Assembly: GCA_018401495.1 (NCBI GenBank)
Contig: JAGYJX010000018.1
Span: 113,391-177,390 of the forward strand
Reading direction: 5' to 3'
Source of the DNA: Rhodospirillaceae bacterium
GTDB taxonomy: Bacteria; Pseudomonadota; Alphaproteobacteria; Thalassobaculales; Thalassobaculaceae
DNA length: 64,000 nucleotides
The notes under the pieces: generated by a model
Told to the model about the DNA's origin: nothing
The model's database searches: none
What the model saw: only the letters and a program-made list of their open reading frames with translations
Translations under genes and position numbers: made by a program
Shown: positions 18,173-28,288 of the stretch, in pieces
How positions within the stretch are numbered: the stretch's first letter is position 1
Layout: each line of letters starts with the position of its first letter

Positions 18173-19639
18173 GATCGTTCCTCCTCGTTCGAAGCCTGAA
18201 CCGACACCCCCGGCGCGGAAACTACCATCGCCGTCGCGGGCTGGCCAAGCCGCGGCCGGCGCTGCTAGCGCGTCGGCCTCCGGCAGTTCCAGGCGAAACA
18301 CCGTGCCGTCCGGTCCGGTCCGATCGAGGGTCAGCCGGCCGCCATGGGCCTGCGCGATGTCGCGGGCGATGGTCAGGCCAAGGCCGGAGCCGTCCTTGCG
18401 GCCGCTGAACTGGAACGGCTGGAACAGCCGCCCGACCCCCTCCGCCGGGATCCCGGGGCCGTCGTCCACCACGTCGAGCACCACCCGGCGGTCGCGCCGG
18501 CTGGCGATCAGGGTGACCCGCCCCGCGCCGGCGGCGGCGGCGTTGCCGATCAGATTCGACAGAGCGCGGAACATCTGGTCGCGGTCGACGCGGAGGAGCA
18601 GTTCGCCACCTTCCGCCAGGTGGACGCGCAGCGCTCCCAGCTCGGACGCCGGCAACCCGGCCTCGGCGTCCCGGACAAGGTCGCCGACGGTCATCGGCTC
18701 CAGGCGAAGCGGCGGGGTCTCACGCGTGAAGTTCAGGGTGGTCGAGCACAGCGCCGCCGCCCGGTCGATCGCCCGCACCAGGGTCGGCGCGATCCGCCGC
18801 ACCTCGGGATCCTGGCTCTCCACCAGGCGGTCCGAGATCAGGGTGGCGGTCGAGAGCATGTTGCGCAGGTCGTGGCTGATCTTGTTGACCGCGGTGCCGA
18901 GGGCCGCGAGCCGGGTGCGCTGGCGCAGCGCGCTGCGCAGCCCCTCCTTCATGGCCGCCATCTCGCGCTGCGCGACGCCGATCTCGTCGCGCCGGCCGAG
19001 GTCGGGCAGATCGCTCGACCGGTCCTCCGGCGCCCGGCGAAACGCGATCAGGCTGCGGGTCAGGTTCTCCAACGGCCGCACCATCATCCAGCGCAAGGCC
19101 ACGAACATCAGCGACGCGGTGATCACCGAGATCACCACCGAGAGGTTCAGGATCCGCCAGGAATACTCGTACATCTCGCGCCGCAGCGGATACTCGTCGA
19201 GGGTAACCACCACCTCCGCCATCGCGTCCTTGGGCGCGGTGCCGCGGATCTGCATGACACGGTCGCGGGTCTGGAACAGCGCGTCGAAGGCATCGATGAC
19301 AAGCGTCACCACCCCGGGATCGTCGATGTCGTAGCGGACGTGGGGCTCGGGGCGAAGCGGTCGACTCAGCATCTCCATCGGCGTGCCGTTGCGCACCACC
19401 TTGATCGACCAGGCGCCGACATGATCGAGCAGTTCGTAGGTGATCTCCTCGCTGACCATGCGGTCGGGGGCGACGTTGACCGCCATCGCCGCCAGATGCG
19501 CCGCATCGAGCTTTTCGGTCAGGTAGACCAGGCGGAACCGCGCCACCGACGGCGTGTAGATCAGCACCTCCGCCAGCATCACGAAGAAGATCGTCAGCAG
19601 CAGCAGCCGGAACGACAGGGATCGAAACGAGAAGCGCAT
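18173..19639 (-). CDS. Membrane sensor histidine kinase, C-terminus running into the Fnr gene
   Basis: About 480 residues. A transmembrane helix lies near residues 8-27 and a second near 165-187, with a periplasmic sensor domain between. A HAMP-like region, an H box reading ISHDLRNMLSTATL, and HATPase motifs (NLIGNAAAAG, DDGPGIP, GSGLGLTIA) follow. After LRLELPEADAL the frame continues without a stop into the regulator gene. One frame over, a TAG at 18222-18224 would end the kinase. The true 3' end is therefore uncertain. No cognate response regulator is adjacent. It starts ten bases after the FAD oxidoreductase gene, suggesting an operon. Confidence 0.8.
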
Positions 19640-19649
19640 TGCCGTCGGG

Positions 19650-21080
19650 TCAGGCGAATCGCATCAGGAAGCGCACGACCGCCCGGGTGCGGTCACTGAA
19701 CAGGGTCGGGATGTACCAACTCCCGGCAGCGCGGCGCACGATCTCGGCGCGCGTCGGGTAGGCGATGGTCAGCCCGGCCAGCGCCCCGACCTTCAGGCCC
19801 TGCGCGATCGCCAACCCCCACAGCGAGACCAGTTCGCCGGCGCTCTCGCCGACCACCGTCGCCCCCAGGATCCGGCCGTTCGGCGCCACCAGCGCCTTGG
19901 TGAAGCCCTCGACCGATCGCTCCGCCTGGGCGCGGTCGTTCTCGGCGAACGACCAGCGCAGCACGTTGAAGCGAGTGCCGGCGGCCCTGAGCTCCGCCTC
20001 GGTCGGCCCGACATGCGCCAATTCGGGGGCGGTGTAGGTGACACGCGGCACACCGGCGTTGTCGGCCTTTGCCGGCAACCGGAACAGCGCGTTGCGGATC
20101 ACCACCCCGGCGTGGGCGCCGGCGACGTGGGTGAATTGCGGCCCGCCGGCGGCGTCGCCGACCGCGAACACCCGCCGGTTGCTGGTGCGCAGCCGGGCGT
20201 CGAGCACCAGCCGGCCACGGGCGTCGGTGGCGATGCCGGCCCGCTCCAGGTCGAGGCCGTCAAACGCCACGCGCCGGCCGGCGGCGACCAGGAGGTGGCT
20301 TCCGGCAAGGGTCTCGACGCCGTCGCCGTCTCCCAGGCTCAGGAGCACGCCACCGTCCGCGGAGCGCGCCACCTTGGTCACCGCCCGCCCTTCGTGGATC
20401 GTCACGCCATCGCCTTCCAGCGACCGACGCACGACCTCGGTGGCCTCGGGGTCCTCGGCGCGCAGCAACTGCCCTGCCTCGACCAGGGTCACCCGGCAAC
20501 CCAGCCTGGCATGCGCCTGGGCCAGTTCCACCCCGATCGCGCCGCCGCCGAGCACCAGCAGGTGCTCCGGGCGATCATCCAGTTCGAAGATCGACTCATT
20601 GGTAAGGTAGGGCACTTCGGCAAGGCCCGGAACCGGCGGCACCGACGGCACCGAGCCGGTCGCGATCACCATGAATTTAGCCCGCACGCGAACGCCCCCG
20701 CCCTCGACTTCACGGCTGCCTACGAACCGCGCGTGCGCTTGGATCACCCGAACGCCCAACCCCTCGTAGCGCTCCACGGAGTCGATGGGCGCGATCGCCG
20801 CGATCACCCCTCGGACGTGTTCGCGCACCCGCGGCCAGTCGACCGGACGGACCGCGGCGTCCAGGCCGAAGCGGCCGGCCGATCGGGCGGTGTGGGCGGC
20901 ATGGCCGGCGGCAAGCAGAGCCTTGGAGGGAACGCAGCCGACGTTCAGGCAGTCACCGCCCATCGCGCCGCGTTCGAAGAGGACGACCGATGCCCCCATC
21001 TGCGACGCGCCGGCCGCCACCGACAACCCGCCCGCACCGGCTCCGATCACGCAAAGATCGACGGCGATGGACTCGGTCAT
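19650..21080 (-). CDS. FAD-dependent pyridine nucleotide-disulfide oxidoreductase, mercuric reductase-like
   Basis: An intact 476-residue protein. The FAD-binding motif VIGAGAGGLSVAAG lies at residues 11-24 and the redox-active pair is GGDCLNVGCVPSKAL (about 41-55). The NAD(P)-binding motif VLGGGAIGVELAQ, the second FAD site VFAVGDAAGG and the dimerisation domain are present. It lacks the C-terminal cysteine pair and N-terminal metal-binding domain of true mercuric reductase, and the His-Glu pair of lipoamide dehydrogenase is not seen, so its substrate is unknown. Pairing with a TVP38-family gene upstream is common in bacteria. Confidence 0.85.
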   Translation of the reverse strand: MTESIAVDLCVIGAGAGGLSVAAGASQMGASVVLFERGAMGGDCLNVGCVPSKALLAAGHAAHTARSAGRFGLDAAVRPVDWPRVREHVRGVIAAIAPIDSVERYEGLGVRVIQAHARFVGSREVEGGGVRVRAKFMVIATGSVPSVPPVPGLAEVPYLTNESIFELDDRPEHLLVLGGGAIGVELAQAHARLGCRVTLVEAGQLLRAEDPEATEVVRRSLEGDGVTIHEGRAVTKVARSADGGVLLSLGDGDGVETLAGSHLLVAAGRRVAFDGLDLERAGIATDARGRLVLDARLRTSNRRVFAVGDAAGGPQFTHVAGAHAGVVIRNALFRLPAKADNAGVPRVTYTAPELAHVGPTEAELRAAGTRFNVLRWSFAENDRAQAERSVEGFTKALVAPNGRILGATVVGESAGELVSLWGLAIAQGLKVGALAGLTIAYPTRAEIVRRAAGSWYIPTLFSDRTRAVVRFLMRFA

Positions 21081-21152
21081 TCGCGATCCGACGGTTGTCC
21101 GGGCGCTGCTCCACCCGTTGATACAGGCAAAGTGTCGGGCGATCCAGGAAGG

Positions 21153-21919
21153 TTACCGCGACCCACCGGGTCCACCGCCGCGGCGCAGCCGCTTGTAGAT
21201 CACCGGCACCAGCGCCAGCAGGGTCAACCCGGCCAAGGGTGTGAGCACGGCAGGCTCGAGGAAGATCTCGATGCCGGGAAGCCGTCCCTGGCTGATCAGA
21301 GCCTCGAGGCCGTTGCCAACCGAAACGAAAACGAAGGTTCCAGGGATGATCCCGAGAAAGGTGCCGACCGCGTAGGTGGCGATCGGCACGCCCAACAGCG
21401 CCGGCACGATGTTGACCAGCCAGAACGGGAACAACGGCACGAGGCGAAGCACCAGCAGGTAGGAAAGCGCGTTCTCGCGAAAACCACCCTCGAGTCGGGC
21501 CGCCAGCGGCCCGGCCCGGCGCCGAAGCGCATCGCCGACGGCGGTGCGGGCGGCGAGGAACACGGCGACGGCTCCGGCGGTCGCCGCCACCACCGTCAGC
21601 AGGGTGCCCTCGATCAGGCCGAACACCATGCCCCCGCCACCGTCAGCAGGACGCCGACCGGCAGCGAGAACGCGATCGCCAGGAAGTACAGCCCGGCGTA
21701 AACGGCGCGGGACAGCAGCGGGTTGGCGTCGACCCAGGCTTCCAGCCCATCGCGGTTTCGGGCCAGGGCCTCGACCGACACGACACGGTCCAGGTCCAGG
21801 AGGAAATAGCCGCCGAAGCCGACGGCAAGCACCAGCGCGAGGCCCCAGCGGCGCACGCCGGACCAGCCCGGCGCGGGCGGTGGTGACTCCTCCTCGGCGG
21901 CTGCCGGCGGTCGCTGCAT
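21153..21919 (-). CDS. TVP38/TMEM64-family membrane protein (one frame break)
   Basis: About 255 residues when joined. A cytoplasmic proline-rich N-terminus is followed by several hydrophobic helices. The central family region contains NALSYLLVLRLVPLFPFWLVN and GTFLGIIPGTFVFVSVGNGL, the hallmark of DedA-like TVP38 proteins, thought to act in membrane lipid handling. The frame breaks near 21628 between LPVGVLLTVAG and the downstream MVFGLIEGTLL. The ATG at 21919 is preceded by AGGAG. It heads an apparent operon with the FAD oxidoreductase, kinase and Fnr-type genes. Confidence 0.8.
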
Positions 21920-22129
21920 GATCTCCTGTCCATCGGCTCGCCGCGGCGGGGTGCTTTCGAAACTAAGCATAGCCGCTGGCACCGCCAGTCAACACGCCGT
22001 GACCGGTCGTGAGCGGACCGCGAGCCCGAGCCGCCTTGGCCCGGGGATGTCCCCGGCAATGGCCCTACCGATCGGGCCGGGTGCGACGGATAGTGCCGCC
22101 GGATCGTCACGGAGGCGAAGGAGGCCGCG

Positions 22130-24179
22130 ATGCCCGACGGACACAGCCCGGTCACCCGCGACAGCGTATGCCCGCTGGACTGCCCCGACACCTGCAGCCT
22201 GGCGGTGACGGTCGAGGATGACCGCATCGTCGCGATCCACGGATCCGAGGCCAACCCGATCACGGAAAGCGTGATCTGCAACAAGGTCGCGCGGTACTAT
22301 CCGGACTTCGTCCACGGCCCGACCCGCCTGCGTCACCCGCTGCTGCGCGTCGGCGACCGCGGCGACGGCCGCTTCGAGCGGATTTCGTGGAGCGAGGCGC
22401 TGGACCGGGTGCACGACGGCATCGCCGGCGCGATCGCCCGCTTCGGGCCCGAGAGCGTGGTGCCGTTCAACTACGCCGGCCCGCACGGCATGCTGGCCGG
22501 CGGCTCGATGGACATGCGGTTCTTCCACAAGCTCGGCGCCAGCAAGCTGGACCGGCCGCCGATGTGCGGCGGCGTCAAGGGCGAGGCCTACACCAGCGTG
22601 TTCGGCAACATGCCCGGCACGCCGCCGGAACAGGGCGCCGAGGCGCAGCTGATCGTGGTCTGGTCGAACAACGTCACGGTCTCCAACCTGCATTTCATCC
22701 GCACCATCAACCGCGCCAAGGCCAAGGGCGCCCGGCTGGTGGTGATCGACCCGAAGCGGGTGAAGGTCGCCGAGCGCGCCGATCTGCACCTGGCGATCCG
22801 GCCCGGCACCGATGTCGTGCTGGCGCTGGCGCTGGCCGCCGAGCTGGAGCGCATCGGCGCGATCGACCACGGCTTCGTCGAGCGCTGGGCGGTCGGCGCC
22901 GACGACCTGCTGGCCGAGGCCCGGGCCTGGACGCCGGAGCGCGCCGCCGAGGAGTGCGGCATCGACCCCGAGGCGATCCGCACCCTGGCGCGCTGGTACG
23001 CCGACGCCAGCCCGGCGCTGATCGCCATCGGCAACGGCCTGGAGCGCAACCGGAACGGCGGCAACGGTGTCAGGGCGATCCTGGCGCTGCCGACGCTGGC
23101 CGGGAAGTGGGGCGTGGTCGGCGGCGGTGCCGTCGCCAAGGTCGGCGCCGCCGTGCCGAAGACCATCGCCAAGCTGCAGCGTCCGGACCTGGCGCCGGAC
23201 GGCACCCGCACCATCAACATCATGGACGTGCCGCGGCTGATCCTCGAGCCGGGCGCCGCCACCCCGATCGGCGCGCTGTTCGTCTACAACCACAACCCGG
23301 TCGCCACCCACCCCGAGCAGCGCCTGGTCCGCCGCGCCATGTCGCGGCCCGACCTGTTCGTGGTCGGCTGCGAGGTGCAGATGACCGACAGCATGGCCTA
23401 CGCCGACGTCGTGCTGCCGGCCTGCTCGCATTTCGAGCACGCCGACCTGTTCCCGGCCTACGGCCAGACCTACCTGCAGCGCGCCGAGGCGGTGATTCCG
23501 CCGGTCGCCGAGGCGCTGCCGAACACCGAGATCTTCCGCCGTCTCGCCGCCCGCTTCGGCTTCGACGAGGCGTGCTTCCGGGCGAGCGACGCCGAGCTGA
23601 TGGACGACGCCGTCGACGGCGCCGACCCGCGCCTCGGCGGGATCGCGCCCAGCGCGCTCCCGGTCAGCGCGGCGCGCAACATGACGGCGCCGGACGGTCG
23701 CTCGCCGATCGTGCCGTTCGCCACGGTGTTTCCGCTGACCGCCAGCGGCAAGGCCGAGCTGGCGTCGGAGCCGATGGCCGCCAAGGCGCGGCTTCCGGGT
23801 GCCGACCTACCGCCGGCTGCAGACCGACTGGCCGCTCGCCCTGATCACGCCGTCCTCGTCCGACCGCACCAACGCCACCTTCGGAGGCCACCCGGCGTCG
23901 GCCGGGATGCCGGTGCTGGAGATCCATCCCGGCGACGCCGCCGCCCGCGGCATCGCCGACGGCGACGCGGTCCGGGTCTTCAACGACCTTGGCGAGACCC
24001 GGCTGACCGCGGTGGTCACCGACGCCGTGCGGCCGGGCGTCGTGTACTCGCCGAAGGGTACCTGGGCCTGCACCAGCCCGACCGGCGACACCGTCAACGC
24101 GCTGATGGTCAGCGGCAAGGCCGATTTGTGCGAAGGCGCCTGCTACAACGACACCCGGGTCGAGATCGAGGCGGCCTAG
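22130..24179 (+). CDS. Molybdopterin-dependent oxidoreductase with 4Fe-4S site (one frame break)
   Basis: About 683 residues. The N-terminus carries four cysteines (CPLDCPDTC and a later VICNK) for a 4Fe-4S cluster, then the MopB catalytic domain with PMCGGVKGEAY, LIVVWSNNVTVSN and VVIDPKRVKVAE, and the C-terminal molydopterin-binding barrel (ALITPSSSDRTNATFGG, GDAVRVFNDLGE). The barrel is reached by a frame change near 23803. No twin-arginine signal is seen, so it is probably cytoplasmic. It lies alone with no partner iron-sulfur or membrane subunit and no chaperone. The substrate is unknown; relatives include formate dehydrogenase-like and thiosulfate/polysulfide reductase-like enzymes. Confidence 0.8.
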
Positions 24180-24180
24180 A

Positions 24181-24722
24181 CTAGCACCCGCCGGCCTGGT
24201 CGGTGCGCCGGCACGGACGCGGCGCTGGACGCATCGGCACGACCCGATCGTCGCGCTCGACCCGGTCCTCCGGAAGCGGCCACGGGGCAACGCCGGCAAC
24301 CACCAGCGTCACTCTTCCGTCGGGCCCGCCATAGGGTAGGAACAGCCCGAGCCGACCCTCGGATCGCAACCAGCAGGGCCCGGCATCGCCGGCCGGCGCG
24401 CCCGCACGATGCCGGCGCCGATCCAGGCGAGCGGATGTTCCCGGGGCCCGATCTCCGGCGTCTCGCCGACGGGCTGCAGCCCGAGCAGCGCCGCGGCGGC
24501 GGCGCCGGCGAACTCGATCCGGAAGCCGCCGATTTCCTCGTGGCGGCAGGCCAGCAGCAGGTGCGGTATCAGCTCGGCGAGGTCGGCGAGGAACAGCTCG
24601 TCGGCGTCCGGCAACGCCGCGTCGGCCCGCTGGTCCTCCCACACCGCGTGCAGGCGCAGCAGCCAGCGGACCGGCTCCGGCAGCCTGCGGCCCGCGATGC
24701 CCCCGCCGAACTCCACCACCAT
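24181..24722 (-). CDS. Hypothetical protein, possible PAS-like fold (one frame break)
   Basis: About 180 residues when joined. It begins MVVEFGGGIAG and contains LAELIPHLLLACRHEEIGGF followed by RIEFAGAAAAALLG, a spacing similar to short alphaproteobacterial PAS proteins. A frame change near 24395 is needed to reach GLFLPYGGPDGRVTLVVAGV and the basic C-terminus. No output domain or membrane segment is visible. It converges on the molybdopterin oxidoreductase gene with one base between stops. The function is unknown. Confidence 0.45.
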
Positions 24723-24882
24723 GCCCGCCTCCGTCGCTGCGACCCTCGCTCGAACCGGCTATGGAGGAGCGAGAGACGGTTTTCATCGCGGGCCACGGCG
24801 TGACGGCCGAGGCGCCCATGGCTGAAATCGAGGGGATACCGTCATTGCGGACACGCCGGCGTCGCGACAGGATGCTTCGGCC

Positions 24883-25914
24883 ATGAGCAACGATCCCGTC
24901 TCCGCCGCGCTCGCGCCCGCTGCCGTCACCGTCCGACGCGTCGCCATCGTCGCGGTCGCGGATTTCGAGTTGCTGGACGTCACCGGGCCGCTGTCGCTGT
25001 TCGCCTCCGCCACGCTCGACGGCGCGGTCGACGGACCCGCCGCCTACCGGTGCCGGCTGGTGGGCGCGGCGGCCGGCACCGTGTCCGCCAGCATCGGCGT
25101 CGCGCTGACCCTCGACGCCGGCTTCGCCGACACCGACCCGACCGACTTCGACACCGTGCTGGTGGCCGGCGGCGCCGGGGCCCGGCGGGCCGCCGCCGAC
25201 CCGGCGCTGCTGGAATGGCTGCGGGCTGCCGCAGGAGTCCGCCGGCTGGCGTCGGTGTGCACCGGCGCGTTCGTGCTGGCGCAGGCGGGGCTGCTGGACG
25301 GCCGGCGGGCCACCACCCACTGGCGCCACGCCGAGCGCCTGGCGGCGGACCATCCGAAGGTCCGGGTCGACGCCGACCGGATCTACCTGCGCGACGGCAA
25401 CGTGTGGACGTCGGCCGGCGTGACCGCCGGCATGGACATGGCGCTGGCGATGATCGCCGAGGACCTCGGCCGGCGGCCAGCGCTCGAACTGGCGCGATTG
25501 AAGGTGATGTACATGCACCGCCCCGGCGGCCAGAGCCAGTTCAGCGCCGAGCTGGCGCTGCAGAGCGCCGACGAGCCGCGGCTCGTCCGGCTGCAGGACT
25601 GGGTGTTCGAGAACCTGTCGTCGTCGCTGACCGTCGAGGACCTTGCCGGGCACGCCGCCATGAGCCCGCGGCACTTCAACCGGGTGTTCACCCGCGCCGT
25701 CGGGATCAGCCCGGCGCGGTTCGTCGAGCGCGCCCGCGTCGACGCCGCCCGACGCCGGCTTGAACGCGACGGCGGCTCGATCGAGGTGATCGCCCACGAC
25801 ACCGGGTTCGGCAGCGCCGAGCGCATGCGGCGCAGCTTCCTGCGCCAGCTCGGCATCGCCCCCTCCGACTACCGCCAGCGCTTCGGACCACGCACCAGGG
25901 AGTTGTCGCCGTGA
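24883..25914 (+). CDS. GlxA-family AraC-type transcriptional regulator
   Basis: An intact 343-residue protein. The N-terminal DJ-1/PfpI-like domain includes VADFELLDVTGPLSLFA, DTVLVAGGAGA and SVCTGAFVLAQAGLLDG; the cysteine sits at the nucleophile elbow but these proteins are usually sensors rather than enzymes. The C-terminal AraC domain contains LAGHAAMSPRHFNRVFTRAV and DTGFGSAERMRRSFLRQLG. Its stop overlaps the start of the next gene by four bases (GTGA), so the two are surely co-translated. It probably regulates that operon or a neighbouring gene in response to a small ligand (inference). Confidence 0.9.
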   Translation: MSNDPVSAALAPAAVTVRRVAIVAVADFELLDVTGPLSLFASATLDGAVDGPAAYRCRLVGAAAGTVSASIGVALTLDAGFADTDPTDFDTVLVAGGAGARRAAADPALLEWLRAAAGVRRLASVCTGAFVLAQAGLLDGRRATTHWRHAERLAADHPKVRVDADRIYLRDGNVWTSAGVTAGMDMALAMIAEDLGRRPALELARLKVMYMHRPGGQSQFSAELALQSADEPRLVRLQDWVFENLSSSLTVEDLAGHAAMSPRHFNRVFTRAVGISPARFVERARVDAARRRLERDGGSIEVIAHDTGFGSAERMRRSFLRQLGIAPSDYRQRFGPRTRELSP

Positions 25915-26507
25915 AGATTGGATTCCTGATGTTCGAGGACCTCGAGGAGCTCGACATGGTCGGGCCGTGGGAGGTCTTCACCATGGCCGGCAAGATCCGC
26001 CCCGAGACCGGGATCGCCTGCGTCACCATCGCCCCGTACGGCGGCACCGTGCGCTGCGCCAAGGGCCTGCGGGTGGTCGCCGACCACAGCTTCGAGGACG
26101 CCCCGCCGCTCGACATCCTGGTGGTCCCGGGCGGCCAGGGGACCCGGCGGGAAGTCGCCAACACCGAACTGCTCGCCTGGATCGCCGAGACCGCGCGCGG
26201 CTGCACCTGGGTCACCTCGGTGTGCACCGGCTCGATGCTGCTGGCCGCCGCCGGTCCGGCACGCGGCAAGCGCATCGCCACCCACTGGGGCGCGGTCGAC
26301 CTGGTGCGACGGCGCGGCGAGGCCGGCGAGGTGATGGACGACGTGCGCTACGTCCGCGACGGCAACGTCGTCACCTCGGCCGGCGTGTCGGCCGGCATCG
26401 ACATGGCGCTGTGGCTGGTCGGCGAGATCTGGGAGCCGGCTTTCGCCCGCAAGGTGCAGCGGCAGATGCAGTACGACCCGGCCCCGCCCTACGCCGGCGA
26501 GGTCTGA
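25911..26507 (+). CDS. DJ-1/PfpI-family protein, isonitrile hydratase-like
   Basis: An intact 198-residue protein starting at GTG. It shows LMFEDLEELDMVGPWEVF, DILVVPGGQGTR and the elbow TSVCTGSMLLAAAG with the catalytic-type cysteine near residue 105, followed by THWGAVDL. This set is typical of isonitrile hydratase InhA and of glyoxalase-like DJ-1 members. The substrate cannot be fixed. It is coupled to the GlxA-type regulator, whose N-terminal domain is homologous, so the pair may have arisen by duplication and fusion. Confidence 0.85.
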   Translation: MKIGFLMFEDLEELDMVGPWEVFTMAGKIRPETGIACVTIAPYGGTVRCAKGLRVVADHSFEDAPPLDILVVPGGQGTRREVANTELLAWIAETARGCTWVTSVCTGSMLLAAAGPARGKRIATHWGAVDLVRRRGEAGEVMDDVRYVRDGNVVTSAGVSAGIDMALWLVGEIWEPAFARKVQRQMQYDPAPPYAGEV

Positions 26508-26510
26508 CGG

Positions 26511-27357
26511 TCAGGCCTCGCTCCGCTCCAGTTCGGCACGCAGGGCCGCCTGGTCGACGTCGAGGCCGGTGAACAGCCGGAAGGCGTGGACGCCCTGCCA
26601 GAAGAACAGCTCGTAGCCGGAGATCACCGCCGCCCCCCGGGCGGCGGCAGCGATCCCGAACTCGGTGTCGCGGGGCGTGTAGACGGCGTCGAAAGCCCAG
26701 CGCGGGCGGCCGAGCAGCGCGTCGGGCACGGGATTGCCCGGGTAGCGGTACATGCCGATCGGCGTGGCGTTGACGATGCCGGCCGCCCCGTCCAGCGCCT
26801 CGGCGAGGTCGGCGCAGGCTCGCACCGTCAACTGGGGGCTGGACAGCTCGGCGGCCAGCCTTGCGGCCCGGCCGGCGTCGATGTCGTAGACCCGGACCTC
26901 CTCGGCCCCGAGTTCGCCGAGACCGACGGCGATCGGCCGACCGACCCCACCGGCGCCGACCAGCGCCACCGCGCCCGGCCGCTCGGCCCCCATCCGGGCC
27001 CGGTACGCGGCGACGAAGCCGCTGTGGTCGGTGTTGTGGCCGGCAGATGCCGCGCCGTCGCGGAACAGCACGGTGTTGATCGCCCCGATCCGCCGGACGC
27101 CGGCATCGCGCGATCGGCACGATGGCGGCGGCGCGTTCCTTGTAGGGATGGGTCACGTTCACCCCGGCGAGGCCGTCGCGCCCGCACCCGGCGAGGGTGT
27201 CCTCGAAGCTGGCGTCGGTCCGCCCGTCGAGGTCGAAGCGCGCGTAGCTGACCGACCGCCCGACGATCCGGCCGGCGAGTTCGTGCAGCCGCGGCGCCGA
27301 GGACCGTCCGATGCCGTCGCCGATCAGGCCGAGCCGGAAGTCGATGCCGTCCGCCAT
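26511..27357 (-). CDS. aroE: Shikimate dehydrogenase (one frame break)
   Basis: About 282 residues. It reduces 3-dehydroshikimate to shikimate in aromatic amino acid synthesis. The substrate-binding N-terminal domain has GIGRSSAPRLHE and VNVTHPYKE, the NADP domain GAGGVGRPIAVGLGE, and the C-terminus ISGYELFFWQGVHAF. A frame change near 27107, where one base seems lost, joins the halves at ARDAGVRRIGAINT. The SSAPRLHE segment differs from the usual SxSP, and an acidic DID after the dinucleotide fold hints at NAD use, so it may be a quinate/shikimate paralogue rather than the main AroE. Confidence 0.8.
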
Positions 27358-27385
27358 CCTTGTCCTCCGGGGCCGCGGTGGCGCT

Positions 27386-28288
27386 TCAGTAGTCGCGCTT
27401 GACCGAGCGGATGACGTAGCCGCCGGAGCGCTCGTCCATGTCCATGTCCAGCAGGCCGCGCTCCTCCGCCTCCTCGAGCAGGTCGCTGAACGACCGGAAC
27501 CCGTAGGCGGTCTCGCTGAACCCGGGGCGCCGGCGCTTCAGGGTCTGCTTGACGGCCGATCCCCAGACCCGGTCGGCGCCCTCGGCGAGCAGCGCCGCGG
27601 CGGTCTCCAGCACCAGGTCGATGGCCTCGGCAAAGCCGTCGGTGCCCTTGGCCGGCGCGCTCGACGCGGCTGCGGCGCTCGACGCGGCGACAGCCGCCGC
27701 CGGGGCGGCGGGCGGCGACTCCGTTGCCGGCGCCGCGGCCTTGCCGACCGGCTTCTTGGCCGGGACCGCCTTGGTGTCGGCGGGCCGCGGCCGCAGCGGC
27801 GCCTTGGCCCCGGCCGGGGCGAGGTCGTCGTAGAAGATGAACTCGTCGCAGTTGTTCATCAGCAGGTCGGAGGTGCTGTTGCGCACGCCGACGCCGATCA
27901 CCGTCTTGGCGTTCTCGCGCAGCTTGCTGACCAGGGGCGAGAAGTCGGAGTCGCCGCTGACGATCACGAAGGCGTCGATGTGCTCCTTGGTGTAGCAGAG
28001 GTCGAGCGCGTCCACGACCATGCGGATATCCGCCGAATTCTTGCCGGATTGCCGGGCGTGCGGAATCTCGATCAGCTCGAAGGCGGCCTCGTGCATGGTC
28101 GACTTGAACTCCTTGTATCGGTCCCAGTCGCAATAAGCCTTCTTGACCACGATGCTGCCCTTCAGCAGCAGGCGCTCGAGCACCAGCTTCATGTCGAACT
28201 TCGCGATCTTGGCATCGCGCACGCCGAGGGCGACGTTCTCGAAGTCGCAGAACACCGCCAGCTTGTAGTCCGCGCCCTGGACCGTCAT
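27386..28288 (-). CDS. NYN-domain (PIN-like) protein with C-terminal OST-HTH/LOTUS domain
   Basis: An intact 300-residue protein. The NYN nuclease-like domain spans about 8-155 and keeps acidic residues in FCDFENVALG, SADIRMVVDALDL and IVSGDSDFSPLVSKL, as in LabA/MARF1-type RNA-processing proteins. An alanine- and proline-rich linker (about 170-225) leads to a LOTUS-type domain with WGSAVKQTLKRRRPGFSE. It is presumably an RNA-binding or RNA-cleaving protein. It lies between aroE and accA on the same strand, with 28 bases to aroE. Confidence 0.85.
   Translation of the reverse strand: MTVQGADYKLAVFCDFENVALGVRDAKIAKFDMKLVLERLLLKGSIVVKKAYCDWDRYKEFKSTMHEAAFELIEIPHARQSGKNSADIRMVVDALDLCYTKEHIDAFVIVSGDSDFSPLVSKLRENAKTVIGVGVRNSTSDLLMNNCDEFIFYDDLAPAGAKAPLRPRPADTKAVPAKKPVGKAAAPATESPPAAPAAAVAASSAAAASSAPAKGTDGFAEAIDLVLETAAALLAEGADRVWGSAVKQTLKRRRPGFSETAYGFRSFSDLLEEAEERGLLDMDMDERSGGYVIRSVKRDY

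Noticed and set aside
21976..21988. Perfect CTGGC-ACC-GCCAG palindrome upstream of the TVP38 gene as an operator
   Set aside because: A five-base arm is expected by chance at this GC content, and it matches no known regulator site.
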